DNA from: Planctomycetota bacterium
GTDB lineage: Bacteria; Planctomycetota; UBA1135; GCA-002686595
Direction: 5' to 3'
Length of the DNA stretch: 64,000 nucleotides
NCBI GenBank assembly: GCA_021413885.1
Contig: JAIOPM010000019.1
Span: 1 to 64,000, forward strand
Within the stretch, counting starts at the first letter, position 1; the number at the start of each line of letters is the position of its first letter. The notes under the pieces were generated by a model, which saw only the letters and a program-made list of their open reading frames with translations, made no database searches and was not told the DNA's origin. Shown piece after piece: positions 51,707-60,243 of the stretch. The position numbers and the translations under genes were made by a program.

Positions 51707-54355
51707 TCAGCGACCGACCTGCGCCTCGGTGGGTTCGACCTCGGACGGAATCACGATTCCGGCGCGCAGCAGGATCAGCAGCTTGCGGTTCGAGCTGTAG
51801 GTGCCCTTGCGTTCGAACAGGAAGCGGATCAACGGGATCTTGCTCAGGATCGGAACGCCGGAGTCGAGGTCCTTCTTCTCCGAGACCTTCAACCCGCCGA
51901 GCATCACCGTTCCGCCGTCCGGCATCGGCACCGTGGTGCGCACCTTCTGGATGTCGACTTCGGGGAGCTGGATCGACACCGCGTTCTGACTGCCGAGCGA
52001 CGTGGCGACTTCCTGGATCGGGCGGCGCAGCACCGCGACCGTCGGACGCAGCTCCATCATGATGAAGCGACGGTCGGCGGAAACCACCGGACGCACGTCG
52101 AGCACGACGCCGTCCTGGATCACGTCGACGATCGGGTCGGCGATCGACGAGCCTTGCGCGATCTCGACGTCGAAGTCCTTCACGTACGCGACTTGGTTGA
52201 GCACCGCGAGGTTCGCGCGCGCCGTGTTGAACACCAAGAGGCGCGGGGAGGTGACGAGCTCGACGCGCTCGCTCTTCGAAACCGCGCGCAAGATCAGTTC
52301 GGCCTGGAGGTCGTTCAGGTACGTCCAGGAGAACGAGAGGCCGCCGGTGCCGGTCAACACGTTCTCGTCGCCGAGCGCGGCGTCGTACAGGTTCTCGACG
52401 CGACCGCGGATGTCCCCGTCGCCGCCTTCGTCGAAGAAGGCGCCGAGGTCGGAGTCCTGACCGATCTCCTTGCCGATGTCGCCTTGGGTCGACGGATCGC
52501 CGAAGTCGTTGAAGAAGCGGTTGGTGCCGAGGCCCGGCTGTCCGAGGCCGCGGAAGTCGACGCCGATGTCCTCGAGGAAGTTGTCCTCGACCTTCAAGAA
52601 GCGCGCTTGGATGTCGACCATGATGCTGGTCGCTTCGCGCAGGTCTTCGAGCAGCTTCTGGATCTGCGCCTGAACCTCGGGCGTCTGGTTGACGACCATC
52701 GTTCCGGCCTCGGTGATGCGCACCGAGTTCTTCGGATCGTCGGTCCAGGACGTCGGCGCGATGTTGTCGCGGATCAGCGCTTCGAGCGCGTCGCTGGTGA
52801 CGACCAGGCCTTCACGCGCCGGCGTGTTGTCTTCCGGTTGCTCGGTCGCGCCGGACGGGTTGACGTTGATTTCGCGGCCCGGGAAGTTCGGCACCGGGTG
52901 GATCAGGTCTTGGACGCCGTACATGTTCAGCACCTGACCGCCGAGCATCTCTTCCTTGGTCACGAACTTGACCACGCCGTCCTCGACCTTCCATTTGATG
53001 CTCTCGGAGGTCTCCGCGATGATGTCGAGCACGGTCTTGACGCTGCGCTCGGGCAGGTCGAGCTTGATCGTCTGCGCTTCTTCGTCGAGCGCGGCGACCG
53101 CCGGGCTGATCAGGAAGTTGACGCCCGACAGGTTCTGCAGGTGGCTCGCGATTTCGCTGAGCGGCGAACCTTGGTCATCGGCCCCGACGAAATGGGGCGC
53201 GATGCGCACTTGCTCGAGGCGTTCGATCACGACCTGCTTGTCTTGCAACGTGCGCGGATCGCGGTTGCCGAACTCGAGCGGACGACGGCGGCTCACTTCG
53301 GCCCAACGGTCGAGGTCGTCGAACACGATCGGATCGAGCTGCGGGACGTCCATCGTCTGGAGCTCGTCGATCGTCTTGCGCCACTCTTCGCGGTAGCGGA
53401 TGCGCGTGGTCTCGTCGGCCTTCTGGTGCTTGGCCGATTGCGCGACGTCGCGGAGTTCCATCGCGGCTTCGTTGCCCGGATCCATCGCGAGGATCTGGTT
53501 GCAGAGCACTTCGGCCTGACCGTAGTTGTCGGCGAGGAACGACTGGTTCGCCTTGTTGTAGAGCGACTTGATCTGGTTCTCGCGGTAGTCGCGTTGGTCC
53601 TTCTCGCGCTGGGCCTTCTCGGCCTCGGCTTCGGAGCGCAGACGCGCGACCTCGGCCTTCTTCGCTTCCGCCGCTTGGTTGACGGCGTCCTCGAGCATGC
53701 CGTTGACCGCCTTCTCGTTCATCGAGCCGTCGGCGATCAGCGGGTGGTAGCGCAGGATCGTCAACGCTTCGCGGAACTGCTCGACCGCGGTGTCGTAGTC
53801 GGCGTGGCCGAGCGCGGCCTTGCCTTGGATCATCGCGTCCTCGGCGGCCATGCGCGCTTGGGCGCGGCGCACGACTTCTTGGGACTCCAGGTCCTTCATG
53901 CCTTGGGCGGCTTCCGCGAAGGAGGTGCCCATCAGCACCTGGACCTTGCGGATCTTCTCGCGCGCGGCTTCCGACGACGGCATCACGTCGAGCGCTTGCG
54001 AGTACTGCTCGAGCGCGCCGTTCAGGTCGGCGAGATCGAGCAGACGATCGCCGGCGGCGATGTACTGCGCCGACACCGCGCCTTGACGTTCGTGGATGCG
54101 CTGCAGACGTTCGGCGTCTTGCGCGAGGAACTCCTGTGACCCCTGCTGCGTGCCCTTCGCGGGCGCAGCGGCTTCGATGGCTTCCGGCGCGTCGGGCGCA
54201 TCCGGATTCGCCGCGGTGTCGTCCGCCGCGGGAGCACCGGCCTCGGGCGTCGGGCTCATCTCCACCGGCGGAAGGGTCGCGTCGTCGTTCGTCGTCTGGC
54301 AGGACCAGGTGGTGAACACCACCACCATCGGGATCAGGAGGAAGCGCAAGCGCAT
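51707..54355 (-). CDS. Lipoprotein secretin with TPR/coiled-coil N-terminus (copy 2)
   Basis: 882 residues. Signal ending TTWSC, Cys at about 19. Asp/Ala/Pro-rich linker, TPR-like repeats (ALEQYSQALDVMPSS, AVEQFREALTIL), a charged helix region (AAEAKKAEVARLRSEAEAEKAQREKDQRD), then an N0-like domain (LLISPAVAALDEEAQTIKLDLPERSVKTVLDII), N1-type region, and the secretin beta-domain with VAYVKDFDVEIAQG...ADPIVDVIQDGVVLDVRP and VPILSKIPLIRFLFERKG. It shares the domain order of the copy downstream, with about one third identity by eye. A promoter with long leader (54755-54783) lies upstream. Confidence 0.88.
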   Translation of the reverse strand: MRLRFLLIPMVVVFTTWSCQTTNDDATLPPVEMSPTPEAGAPAADDTAANPDAPDAPEAIEAAAPAKGTQQGSQEFLAQDAERLQRIHERQGAVSAQYIAAGDRLLDLADLNGALEQYSQALDVMPSSEAAREKIRKVQVLMGTSFAEAAQGMKDLESQEVVRRAQARMAAEDAMIQGKAALGHADYDTAVEQFREALTILRYHPLIADGSMNEKAVNGMLEDAVNQAAEAKKAEVARLRSEAEAEKAQREKDQRDYRENQIKSLYNKANQSFLADNYGQAEVLCNQILAMDPGNEAAMELRDVAQSAKHQKADETTRIRYREEWRKTIDELQTMDVPQLDPIVFDDLDRWAEVSRRRPLEFGNRDPRTLQDKQVVIERLEQVRIAPHFVGADDQGSPLSEIASHLQNLSGVNFLISPAVAALDEEAQTIKLDLPERSVKTVLDIIAETSESIKWKVEDGVVKFVTKEEMLGGQVLNMYGVQDLIHPVPNFPGREINVNPSGATEQPEDNTPAREGLVVTSDALEALIRDNIAPTSWTDDPKNSVRITEAGTMVVNQTPEVQAQIQKLLEDLREATSIMVDIQARFLKVEDNFLEDIGVDFRGLGQPGLGTNRFFNDFGDPSTQGDIGKEIGQDSDLGAFFDEGGDGDIRGRVENLYDAALGDENVLTGTGGLSFSWTYLNDLQAELILRAVSKSERVELVTSPRLLVFNTARANLAVLNQVAYVKDFDVEIAQGSSIADPIVDVIQDGVVLDVRPVVSADRRFIMMELRPTVAVLRRPIQEVATSLGSQNAVSIQLPEVDIQKVRTTVPMPDGGTVMLGGLKVSEKKDLDSGVPILSKIPLIRFLFERKGTYSSNRKLLILLRAGIVIPSEVEPTEAQVGR

Positions 54356-54857
54356 TGGGATTCTCAGGTTCCTGGGATCCGAACGCGAACCCTAGTCGTG
54401 CACGTCGTGCGTGACCGTGCGTGACAGGTTGGTCCGTGTCGGGGGCGGGTCAGAGCTGGAGAGAGGTGAACCGTGTGGGACGGTAACAGGCCGCGCGTCT
54501 GAAGATGCGGAGCAGAGCGGCGGGCCAGATCAGACTGGGTCGGACGGGGTCGGACGAGTCAGTTCTCGCGGAGTCGAGAGCGATACGAACGCCAAAGAGC
54601 GGCCGACATCGAGGCGTTGCCGATCGTCGCGCGCGGACGCGCCGCGCGTGGGAGCGAGGCCCTCGCGGGGTCGCGCTCGCTCGACCGGAACTCTCGTTCG
54701 GAGCCTCCGAACGGGGACGAGACTTGCGTTCTCGACCCGCTTGGAAGGGGCGGGAGCATACCGGCGCCCCGCAAAGGGGTCAACCACGCGCGACGTCCGA
54801 GTCCGCCCCAACCGGACGTCGGCTACCCGTTCCGAGAGCGCGAGTTACCGCGCGTGC
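54356..54857. other. Intergenic region with a long leader
   Basis: This 502-bp gap between the uracil-DNA glycosylase and second secretin genes has no supported gene. It holds a clear promoter (54755-54783) reading toward the secretin and a pair of GTGCGTGAC direct repeats (54407-54426, period 10 bp). Short open frames are of the arginine-rich noise type. Confidence 0.6.
54755..54783 (-). promoter_or_regulatory. Promoter upstream of the second secretin gene
   Basis: On the minus strand TTGACC (54783-54778), 17 bp, TATGCT (54760-54755): the best -35 box and a good -10 in the window. It implies a leader of about 390 nt before the secretin ATG at 54355. Confidence 0.6.
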
Positions 54858-55757
54858 TCAGGAACCCGAGCGAGGCCGCACGCCGAGGCCGAGTTCGGCC
54901 ATCGCGAGCTGGATGTCCTTCCAGCAGTCCTTCTTCTTGCTCTCGTCGCGCAGCAGGTAGGCCGGGTGATAGGTGGGCACGACCTTGCGGCCGCCGAGTT
55001 CGTGCACCCGCCCGCGCAGGGAGCCCATCGACGCCTCCACCTTCAATACATGCATCGCAGCGTGGCGCCCGAGCGGGATGATCACCTTCGGGTCGACGAG
55101 CTCGATCTGCCGGTCGAGCCACGGCGTGCAGAGCAATTTCTCGTGCTCGGTCGGATCGCGGTTCTCCGGTGGCCGGCACTTGAGCACGTTCGCGATGTAG
55201 ACGTCCTCGCGCGTGAGCCCCATGCCCTTGGTGATGATGTCGGTGAGCAACGCGCCCGCGCGACCGACGAACGGCAAACCTTGGAGGTCTTCCTGCTCGC
55301 CCGGCGCTTCGCCCACGAACAGCACCGGGACGCGCGCGCGGCCGTCGGCGAACACGGTCTGCTTGCGCGTCTTGCACAGGCCGCACGCGGTGCACTCGGC
55401 GACGCGCGCGGCGAGGTCGACGAGGTTCGTCGAGGCGGCGGCGAGCGCGCGGATCTCCTGCGCCTTCGCTTCCGCGGCGACCAACGCCGACGACGTCGCG
55501 ACGGCGCGAGGCGTCGGCGCCTTCGGGGCTTCGCGCACCATCGGGTTCGGCGCGCGCGGCGTCGCAGCGACGGTCACGGGGCGCGGCGTCGACGCGGCAG
55601 CCGTCGGAACGGCGGCAACCCTCGGCGCGGCGCGCGGCGCGCGCGGTTCGCTGGTCGCGCCGAGCCAACGGCGCCAACGCACTTCGCGCGCGACCGCGCC
55701 GGCGAGGGCCGACAGCTCCTCGCGCGGATCGTCGTCGGTCACGTCGGGCGAAGTCAT
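54858..55757 (-). CDS. Uracil-DNA glycosylase, family 4/5 iron-sulfur type
   Basis: 299 residues. The catalytic domain (last 190 residues) has CTACGLCKTRKQ (iron-sulfur cysteines), GEAPGEQEDLQGLPFVGRAG, and YHPAYLL, the motifs of family 4 uracil-DNA glycosylases, which remove uracil from DNA. The first 110 residues are Ala/Pro-rich and low complexity, a linker absent from many relatives. ATG at 55757. The start is divergent from the TPR lipoprotein at 55844. Confidence 0.92.
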   Translation of the reverse strand: MTSPDVTDDDPREELSALAGAVAREVRWRRWLGATSEPRAPRAAPRVAAVPTAAASTPRPVTVAATPRAPNPMVREAPKAPTPRAVATSSALVAAEAKAQEIRALAAASTNLVDLAARVAECTACGLCKTRKQTVFADGRARVPVLFVGEAPGEQEDLQGLPFVGRAGALLTDIITKGMGLTREDVYIANVLKCRPPENRDPTEHEKLLCTPWLDRQIELVDPKVIIPLGRHAAMHVLKVEASMGSLRGRVHELGGRKVVPTYHPAYLLRDESKKKDCWKDIQLAMAELGLGVRPRSGS

Positions 55758-55843
55758 GGCTAGGAAGGCTCGAGTCCGGTCGCATGCTACCGCTTCGTCG
55801 TTCGAGCGACCACGCGCGCGGCAGTACACTTCGCGGTCCCACC

Positions 55844-57139
55844 ATGCACCTCTCGAACCCGCGATCCGTCCTCGGCTGCGTGCTCCTCCTCGTCGGCGCG
55901 TGCAGCGAACCCGCCGCCGTCGAACCGACTCCGTCGAAGAACGCGCGGGCCGCGACGTCGCCCGCCGCGCCCGTGCACGACGCCGCTTTCCTCGCCGCGG
56001 CCGAGCGTTTCGAGCTCGGTGACTTCGCCGGCGCCGAGAGCGGCTTGCTCGCTCTTCCGGACGGCGGCGGCGTCGAGGGCGAGCTCCTGCGCGCGCGTCT
56101 CGCGGCCTCGCGCGGCGACGACATCTCGGCGCTGCGCACGCTCGAAGCCGCGAAGGTCGCGCACCCGCGCGACGCGCGCGTGCTCGCGACCGCGGCCGAA
56201 CTCCACGCGGCGGCCGGGCGCACCGGTTCCGCGGAAGACGAGATTCGCGCGGGGCTCGCGCTCGATTCGCAGAGTCCCGATCTCCGTCGCGCGCGCGGCG
56301 TGCTGTTGATCTCGAAGGCCGGCGGCGCGGAAGCGGGCCTCGATCACTTGCTCGCGGCGCGCGCCGCCGATCCGCAGTTGCCGTTCACGCGCCGCGCGTT
56401 GTCCGAGGCGCATCGGCTGGTCGCGACGCTCGCGTTGTCCAAGCAAGACGCGGCGAGCGCGCTGCAACACGTCAGCGCCGCGCTGATCGAACTGCCCGAC
56501 GACGCCGACCTGAAGTTGCTCGGCGCCGACGCGCACATGGTGTCGAAGCACTTCGAGCAAGCGCTCTCGATCTACGAGGACCTCTACAAGCAGGGCCGCG
56601 ATGTCGGCGCGACGCTCGCGCAGAGTTGCAAGACCGCCGCGACCGCCGCGTTGCTCGAGAAGAACCGACCGCTCGCGATCGAGCGCTTCCTACGCGCGCG
56701 CGAACTCGGGCTCGGGCCCGACGCGCTCGGCTTCGGCGCGACCGCGCTCGCCGACGAGTGCAAGACGCACATCGATCTCGGTTGGAAGGCGTACGACGCG
56801 CGCGACTTCGCGGGAGCGCGCGACGCGTTCGCGCTCGCACTGCGCTACGACCCGACTTCGCTCGACGCGCGGCGCGATCTCGGGATGACGCTGTTCAGCC
56901 TCGGCGACGCGCAGGGCGCGTCGGACCAATGGCGTCTCGTGCTCGACACCGCGCGGGCGAAGAACTTCGAACTCGCCGAGCCCGTCTACCTCGACCTCGC
57001 GCGCGCTCTCTACCAACTGCACAAGACCGACGAAGTGCGCGAGGTGTTGGAGCGCGAACTGACGCGCAAACCCGACGGCCCCGGCTCAACCGAAGCGCGC
57101 GAGATGTTGCAGCGACTCGATCCGGCGACGAAGCGCTGA
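55844..57139 (+). CDS. TPR lipoprotein
   Basis: 431 residues. The signal ends in LLVGAC (Cys19), so it is a lipoprotein. The mature protein is a run of helix pairs of TPR type (AAERFELGDFAGAESGLLAL, DDISALRTLEAAKVAHPRDARVLATAAELHAAAGRTGSAE, HISAALIELPDDADLKLLGADAH-like units, AYDARDFAGARDAFALALRYDP). TPR lipoproteins commonly scaffold envelope complexes. A TACACT lies 13 nt before the ATG, giving a short leader. The gene is followed directly by the 222-bp inverted-repeat element. Confidence 0.85.
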   Translation: MHLSNPRSVLGCVLLLVGACSEPAAVEPTPSKNARAATSPAAPVHDAAFLAAAERFELGDFAGAESGLLALPDGGGVEGELLRARLAASRGDDISALRTLEAAKVAHPRDARVLATAAELHAAAGRTGSAEDEIRAGLALDSQSPDLRRARGVLLISKAGGAEAGLDHLLAARAADPQLPFTRRALSEAHRLVATLALSKQDAASALQHVSAALIELPDDADLKLLGADAHMVSKHFEQALSIYEDLYKQGRDVGATLAQSCKTAATAALLEKNRPLAIERFLRARELGLGPDALGFGATALADECKTHIDLGWKAYDARDFAGARDAFALALRYDPTSLDARRDLGMTLFSLGDAQGASDQWRLVLDTARAKNFELAEPVYLDLARALYQLHKTDEVREVLERELTRKPDGPGSTEAREMLQRLDPATKR

Positions 57140-57143
57140 CGCC

Positions 57144-57365
57144 AGCAGCCCGTTGAAGAAGTCATCGCGGCGAGAAGGCGCCCGGCCGCGCAGGCTCTGC
57201 GTCGCGGGATCCTCTTCGCAACGACGCGCGGCGTCGTTGCGATCCCGCGGACGCGGGACCGAGGCTTACCCCTCGGCGAATTCGCGAATTCGCCTGCGGC
57301 GACGCTCCTTGATCCGACACGGCCGGACGCCTTCTCGCTCGCAAGCACTTCTTCAACGGCCTGCT
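57144..57365. mobile_element. 222-bp MITE-like element with 19-bp terminal inverted repeats
   Basis: Left end AGCAGCCCGTTGAAGAAGT (57144-57162) and right end 57347-57365 are inverted repeats with 18 of 19 bases matching. Inside: a stem of GCAACGACGC/GCGTCGTTGC (57218-57227 and 57231-57240, 3-nt loop) extended by CGCGGGATC/GATCCCGCG, and a 20-bp perfect palindrome GGCGAATTCGCGAATTCGCC (57275-57294). No transposase is encoded. No target duplication is obvious. The right end overlaps the stop codon of the galactose-oxidase-like gene by two bases. The form is that of a non-autonomous transposon remnant; the internal hairpins would also act as a terminator for both convergent genes. Confidence 0.65.
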
Positions 57366-59073
57366 AGATCACGCGCAGCCACTCGCCGATCGTCGGCACG
57401 CCTTGCGCGCTGACGGCGAAGAGCATGTACCAACCCGGTGGCGCGACGTTCCAGTCCTCGGGCAGCAGCACCTCGAGGTCCCAACGCAGCGGTTGACCGA
57501 GCGGATCCGGTTGACGGCGGCTCGCGATCCCGAGCTCGACGTAGCGTTGGTTCTCGTCGAAGCCGTGCGTGATCGACGACGGGCGCAAGAGCGTCACCTT
57601 GCGAATCGCGTCCGAAGCTTCGCCGTACTCGACGGTGAAGGTGAACGTCGCGCACGGCGGCGTCGCGCAGTAACCGATCGAGGTCGGCGCGCGCACGACC
57701 GTCGGACGCGGGCCGCGGAACAAGTACGGCGGGCTGTAGATCTCGACCGTGTGTTGCGGATCGAGCACGCCGCCCGCCGACACGATCCGTCCGTCGCGCA
57801 ACAGGACGGCGACCGAGTGGTACGTCCGCGGCCGCACTTGCGCGTTGAGGCGGCGCCACGCTCCCTTGGCTCGGTCGAAGAGCTCGGGCGTCGTGCGCGG
57901 AACTTTCACGCCGCTCGGATCACTCGGTCCGTCCCAACCGATGCCGCCCAGCGCGATGAAGTCGCCGTTGGGCAGTTGCACGGACACCGCATGTCGCCGA
58001 TCGAACTCCATCGAAGGCTCGTCGCTCCACGTCGAGCCCGCGCCGACGGCCGGCGCGTGGATCGACTCCATCGAGTCGAGCACGTACCAATCCGCCAAGC
58101 CCGATCCTCCGCCGGGGCCGAGGAACGACGACAAGCCGCCGAGGATGTAGATCGACTCCTGTCGGCCCGCCGCGGTCCAATCGAGGAAGTGCACGGAGTT
58201 GCCCGCTTCGCGCATGCGCGTGCCGGGCGTACCGCGGATCCAACGGAAGCCGCCGCCGGGCAACGGGCAGCCGAAGTACTTCTCGTCGGCCATCGGGCCG
58301 GTGACGAAGGGCATGCCGGTGCAGAGCCAGTGCGTCCATGGATAGGTGCCGAGCGACGCGCGGCTTGCCGTCGGTTGGCAGTGGTCGTCCGCGACCTGAT
58401 TGAGGTAGAGCGCGCCGACCGTGCCGGTCGCGACGTCGAGGATCTGGTGCGTCTCCTCGGGCCCGATCGGTTTCTGCTCGTGACCGAGCACCAGGAACTG
58501 CGTGCCCGTCGGCGAACCGATCTGGATTGCGCACGGATACCAACGCGGCGCGAGCGGATCGAGCGGCGTCATCGCGGTCCAACCGCTCGCCGGCGCCCAA
58601 CGGTAGATCCCCGACGAGCCCGTGTAGCAAGGCATCGTCATGTCGGTTCCGCCGACGACCCACCAGTCGCCGTTCGGCGCGAGCGCGTGCCCCGAGCACC
58701 ACAGCGACTCGCGCATCGAGTTCGGCACGTCGTCGACCGAAGCGATCGCTCCGGGCGCCGCCGGATCCCAGTGCCACACCTGCGTGTGCTGCGCCGGATC
58801 GAACGGGTTGGCGCAGTTGCGGTATTGGTTGGCGATGAAAAGGATCTGACCGACGGGCGCGCCGCCGGCGTCGTTCGGCGGAACGTAGACCGCGTGCGTG
58901 ATCTCGCCGGTCGAGATCACCGGCGGCGAATACGGACCGTCCCAACGTCCGCCGACCGACGGCAACAGCACGCGCTCGCGCGGCGAAGCGGGCGCGAGCG
59001 GCGTCGACGATTGAATGGATTGCGCGGAAGCGACGGCGGCGAGCAGTGCGATAGCTGCGAGCGAGCGAAGCAT
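57364..59073 (-). CDS. Secreted galactose-oxidase-like copper radical oxidase
   Basis: 569 residues. Signal peptide ending VASAQS. Kelch-type propeller followed by the C-terminal DUF1929 domain. By alignment of motifs, the galactose oxidase/glyoxal oxidase copper site is complete: Cys126 (WCSGH) and Tyr179 (RWYPC) for the thioether cofactor, Tyr418-His419 (TYHS) and His503 (ITHGFDENQR). Such enzymes oxidise alcohols or aldehydes with O2 to give H2O2, outside the cell. GAGG lies 7 nt before the ATG. The stop codon TAG lies at the edge of the inverted-repeat element, so the last codons may have been set by its insertion. Confidence 0.88.
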   Translation of the reverse strand: MLRSLAAIALLAAVASAQSIQSSTPLAPASPRERVLLPSVGGRWDGPYSPPVISTGEITHAVYVPPNDAGGAPVGQILFIANQYRNCANPFDPAQHTQVWHWDPAAPGAIASVDDVPNSMRESLWCSGHALAPNGDWWVVGGTDMTMPCYTGSSGIYRWAPASGWTAMTPLDPLAPRWYPCAIQIGSPTGTQFLVLGHEQKPIGPEETHQILDVATGTVGALYLNQVADDHCQPTASRASLGTYPWTHWLCTGMPFVTGPMADEKYFGCPLPGGGFRWIRGTPGTRMREAGNSVHFLDWTAAGRQESIYILGGLSSFLGPGGGSGLADWYVLDSMESIHAPAVGAGSTWSDEPSMEFDRRHAVSVQLPNGDFIALGGIGWDGPSDPSGVKVPRTTPELFDRAKGAWRRLNAQVRPRTYHSVAVLLRDGRIVSAGGVLDPQHTVEIYSPPYLFRGPRPTVVRAPTSIGYCATPPCATFTFTVEYGEASDAIRKVTLLRPSSITHGFDENQRYVELGIASRRQPDPLGQPLRWDLEVLLPEDWNVAPPGWYMLFAVSAQGVPTIGEWLRVI

Positions 59074-59160
59074 GACGACCTCGTGGCAAGAAGGTCCTGG
59101 TCTCCCGCCCCACGTTATCCCACTTGCGCCGGAACGGGAACCCGCCGCGCTGAACGGGCC

Positions 59161-60243
59161 TCAGCGCGTCGGTTCGGCGAGCGGATCCTTGCCGCCGAGC
59201 TCGGTGTAGCGCCGGTAGCGCGTGTTCGCGGCCTCGGCGTCGCCCGCGCGCACCAAGAGCCGCGCGAGCTCGAGGTGCGCCTTGAGCAGGCGCTCGTCGT
59301 CGGCCGCGGGACCGCCGACGATGCGTTCGAGGTCGGCACGTGCGTCGACGTCGCGGCCTTGCATGCGCGCGATCACCGCACGGTTGAAACGCGCGAACGG
59401 GAGTTCTGGATCGAGGTCGAGCGCCTGTGTGTACGCCTTGCTCGCGCCGTCGAGATCGCGCTGCTTGCGCCGCGCTTCGCCGAGCAGGAACCAGCCCGAC
59501 GCGAACGTCGGCGTCGTCGCGGTGAGTTCGGTCAGGAGCGCTTCGGCTCGCGCGTAGTCGTGCGCCTCGAGGAAGAGCTGCGCGAGTCCGACGCGCGGCA
59601 GCGGATCGTCGGGATGCTCGCGGATCTGGATCCTGCGCGCGCGATAGAAGCCCTGCCACGTCCCGAGTTCCGCGGCGCGCGTGAACCACTTCTGCGCTTC
59701 GGCGTCGTCGGCGCGAGCGAGCGCGGCCTGCGCGAGTTGGTGGCACGCCGCCGGCGCGTCGACGGAGAACGGCGCGAGTTCGAGGAAGCGTCGGAAGAGC
59801 GGCGCGGCGTCGGCGAACTTCTGCTGGCGCGCGAGCGCGCGTCCGCGCAGCAGCCAACACTCGGCGATGTCCGGGTAGCGCACCGCCGCACCCTTCTCGC
59901 CGGCGAGCGCGCGCGCCGCCGCTTCGAGGTCGTCGTTCTCGAGCGCGAGGCGAGCGCGTTCGAGTTCGATCCAAGACTTCGTCGCGTCGGTCGGCGTCGC
60001 TTGCTCGAGCAGCTTGCGAGCGCGCGCGTCCTCGCCGGTCGCGGCCAGCGCGCGCGCCGTGAGCGCGAGTACTTCGCCGTCGTGTTCGAACGCGCCGTCC
60101 TTCGCGGTCCATGGACTCGAACGCACGAGCGCTTCGCGCGGCGAGTCGAGTTCGAGGTCTTCGCGCAACGCCGCGACCGCGCGCGCACGATCGAGTTCGG
60201 CGCCTTGACCGAAGAGCAGCAGCGCGAGCGCGAGGAGCTTCAT
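59161..60243 (-). CDS. Exported TPR protein
   Basis: 360 residues. Signal peptide (LLALALLLFG) then TPR-like helix pairs throughout (for example ALARQQKFADAAPLFRRFLELAP, DDAEAQKWFTRAAELG, LFLEAHDYARAEALLTEL, RDLDGASKAYTQALDLDPELPFARFNRAVI). ATG at 60243 overlaps the stop of the FG-GAP/ASPIC gene (ATGA), so the two are translated together and may function together at the envelope. No lipobox. Confidence 0.88.
   Translation of the reverse strand: MKLLALALLLFGQGAELDRARAVAALREDLELDSPREALVRSSPWTAKDGAFEHDGEVLALTARALAATGEDARARKLLEQATPTDATKSWIELERARLALENDDLEAAARALAGEKGAAVRYPDIAECWLLRGRALARQQKFADAAPLFRRFLELAPFSVDAPAACHQLAQAALARADDAEAQKWFTRAAELGTWQGFYRARRIQIREHPDDPLPRVGLAQLFLEAHDYARAEALLTELTATTPTFASGWFLLGEARRKQRDLDGASKAYTQALDLDPELPFARFNRAVIARMQGRDVDARADLERIVGGPAADDERLLKAHLELARLLVRAGDAEAANTRYRRYTELGGKDPLAEPTR

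Noticed and set aside
54407..54426. GTGCGTGAC direct repeats as an operator or CRISPR-like unit
   Set aside because: Only two copies of 10 bp; chance in GC-rich DNA cannot be excluded.
57162..57356. Short open frames inside the inverted-repeat element
   Set aside because: They follow the palindromes, have no start signals and no likeness to a transposase.
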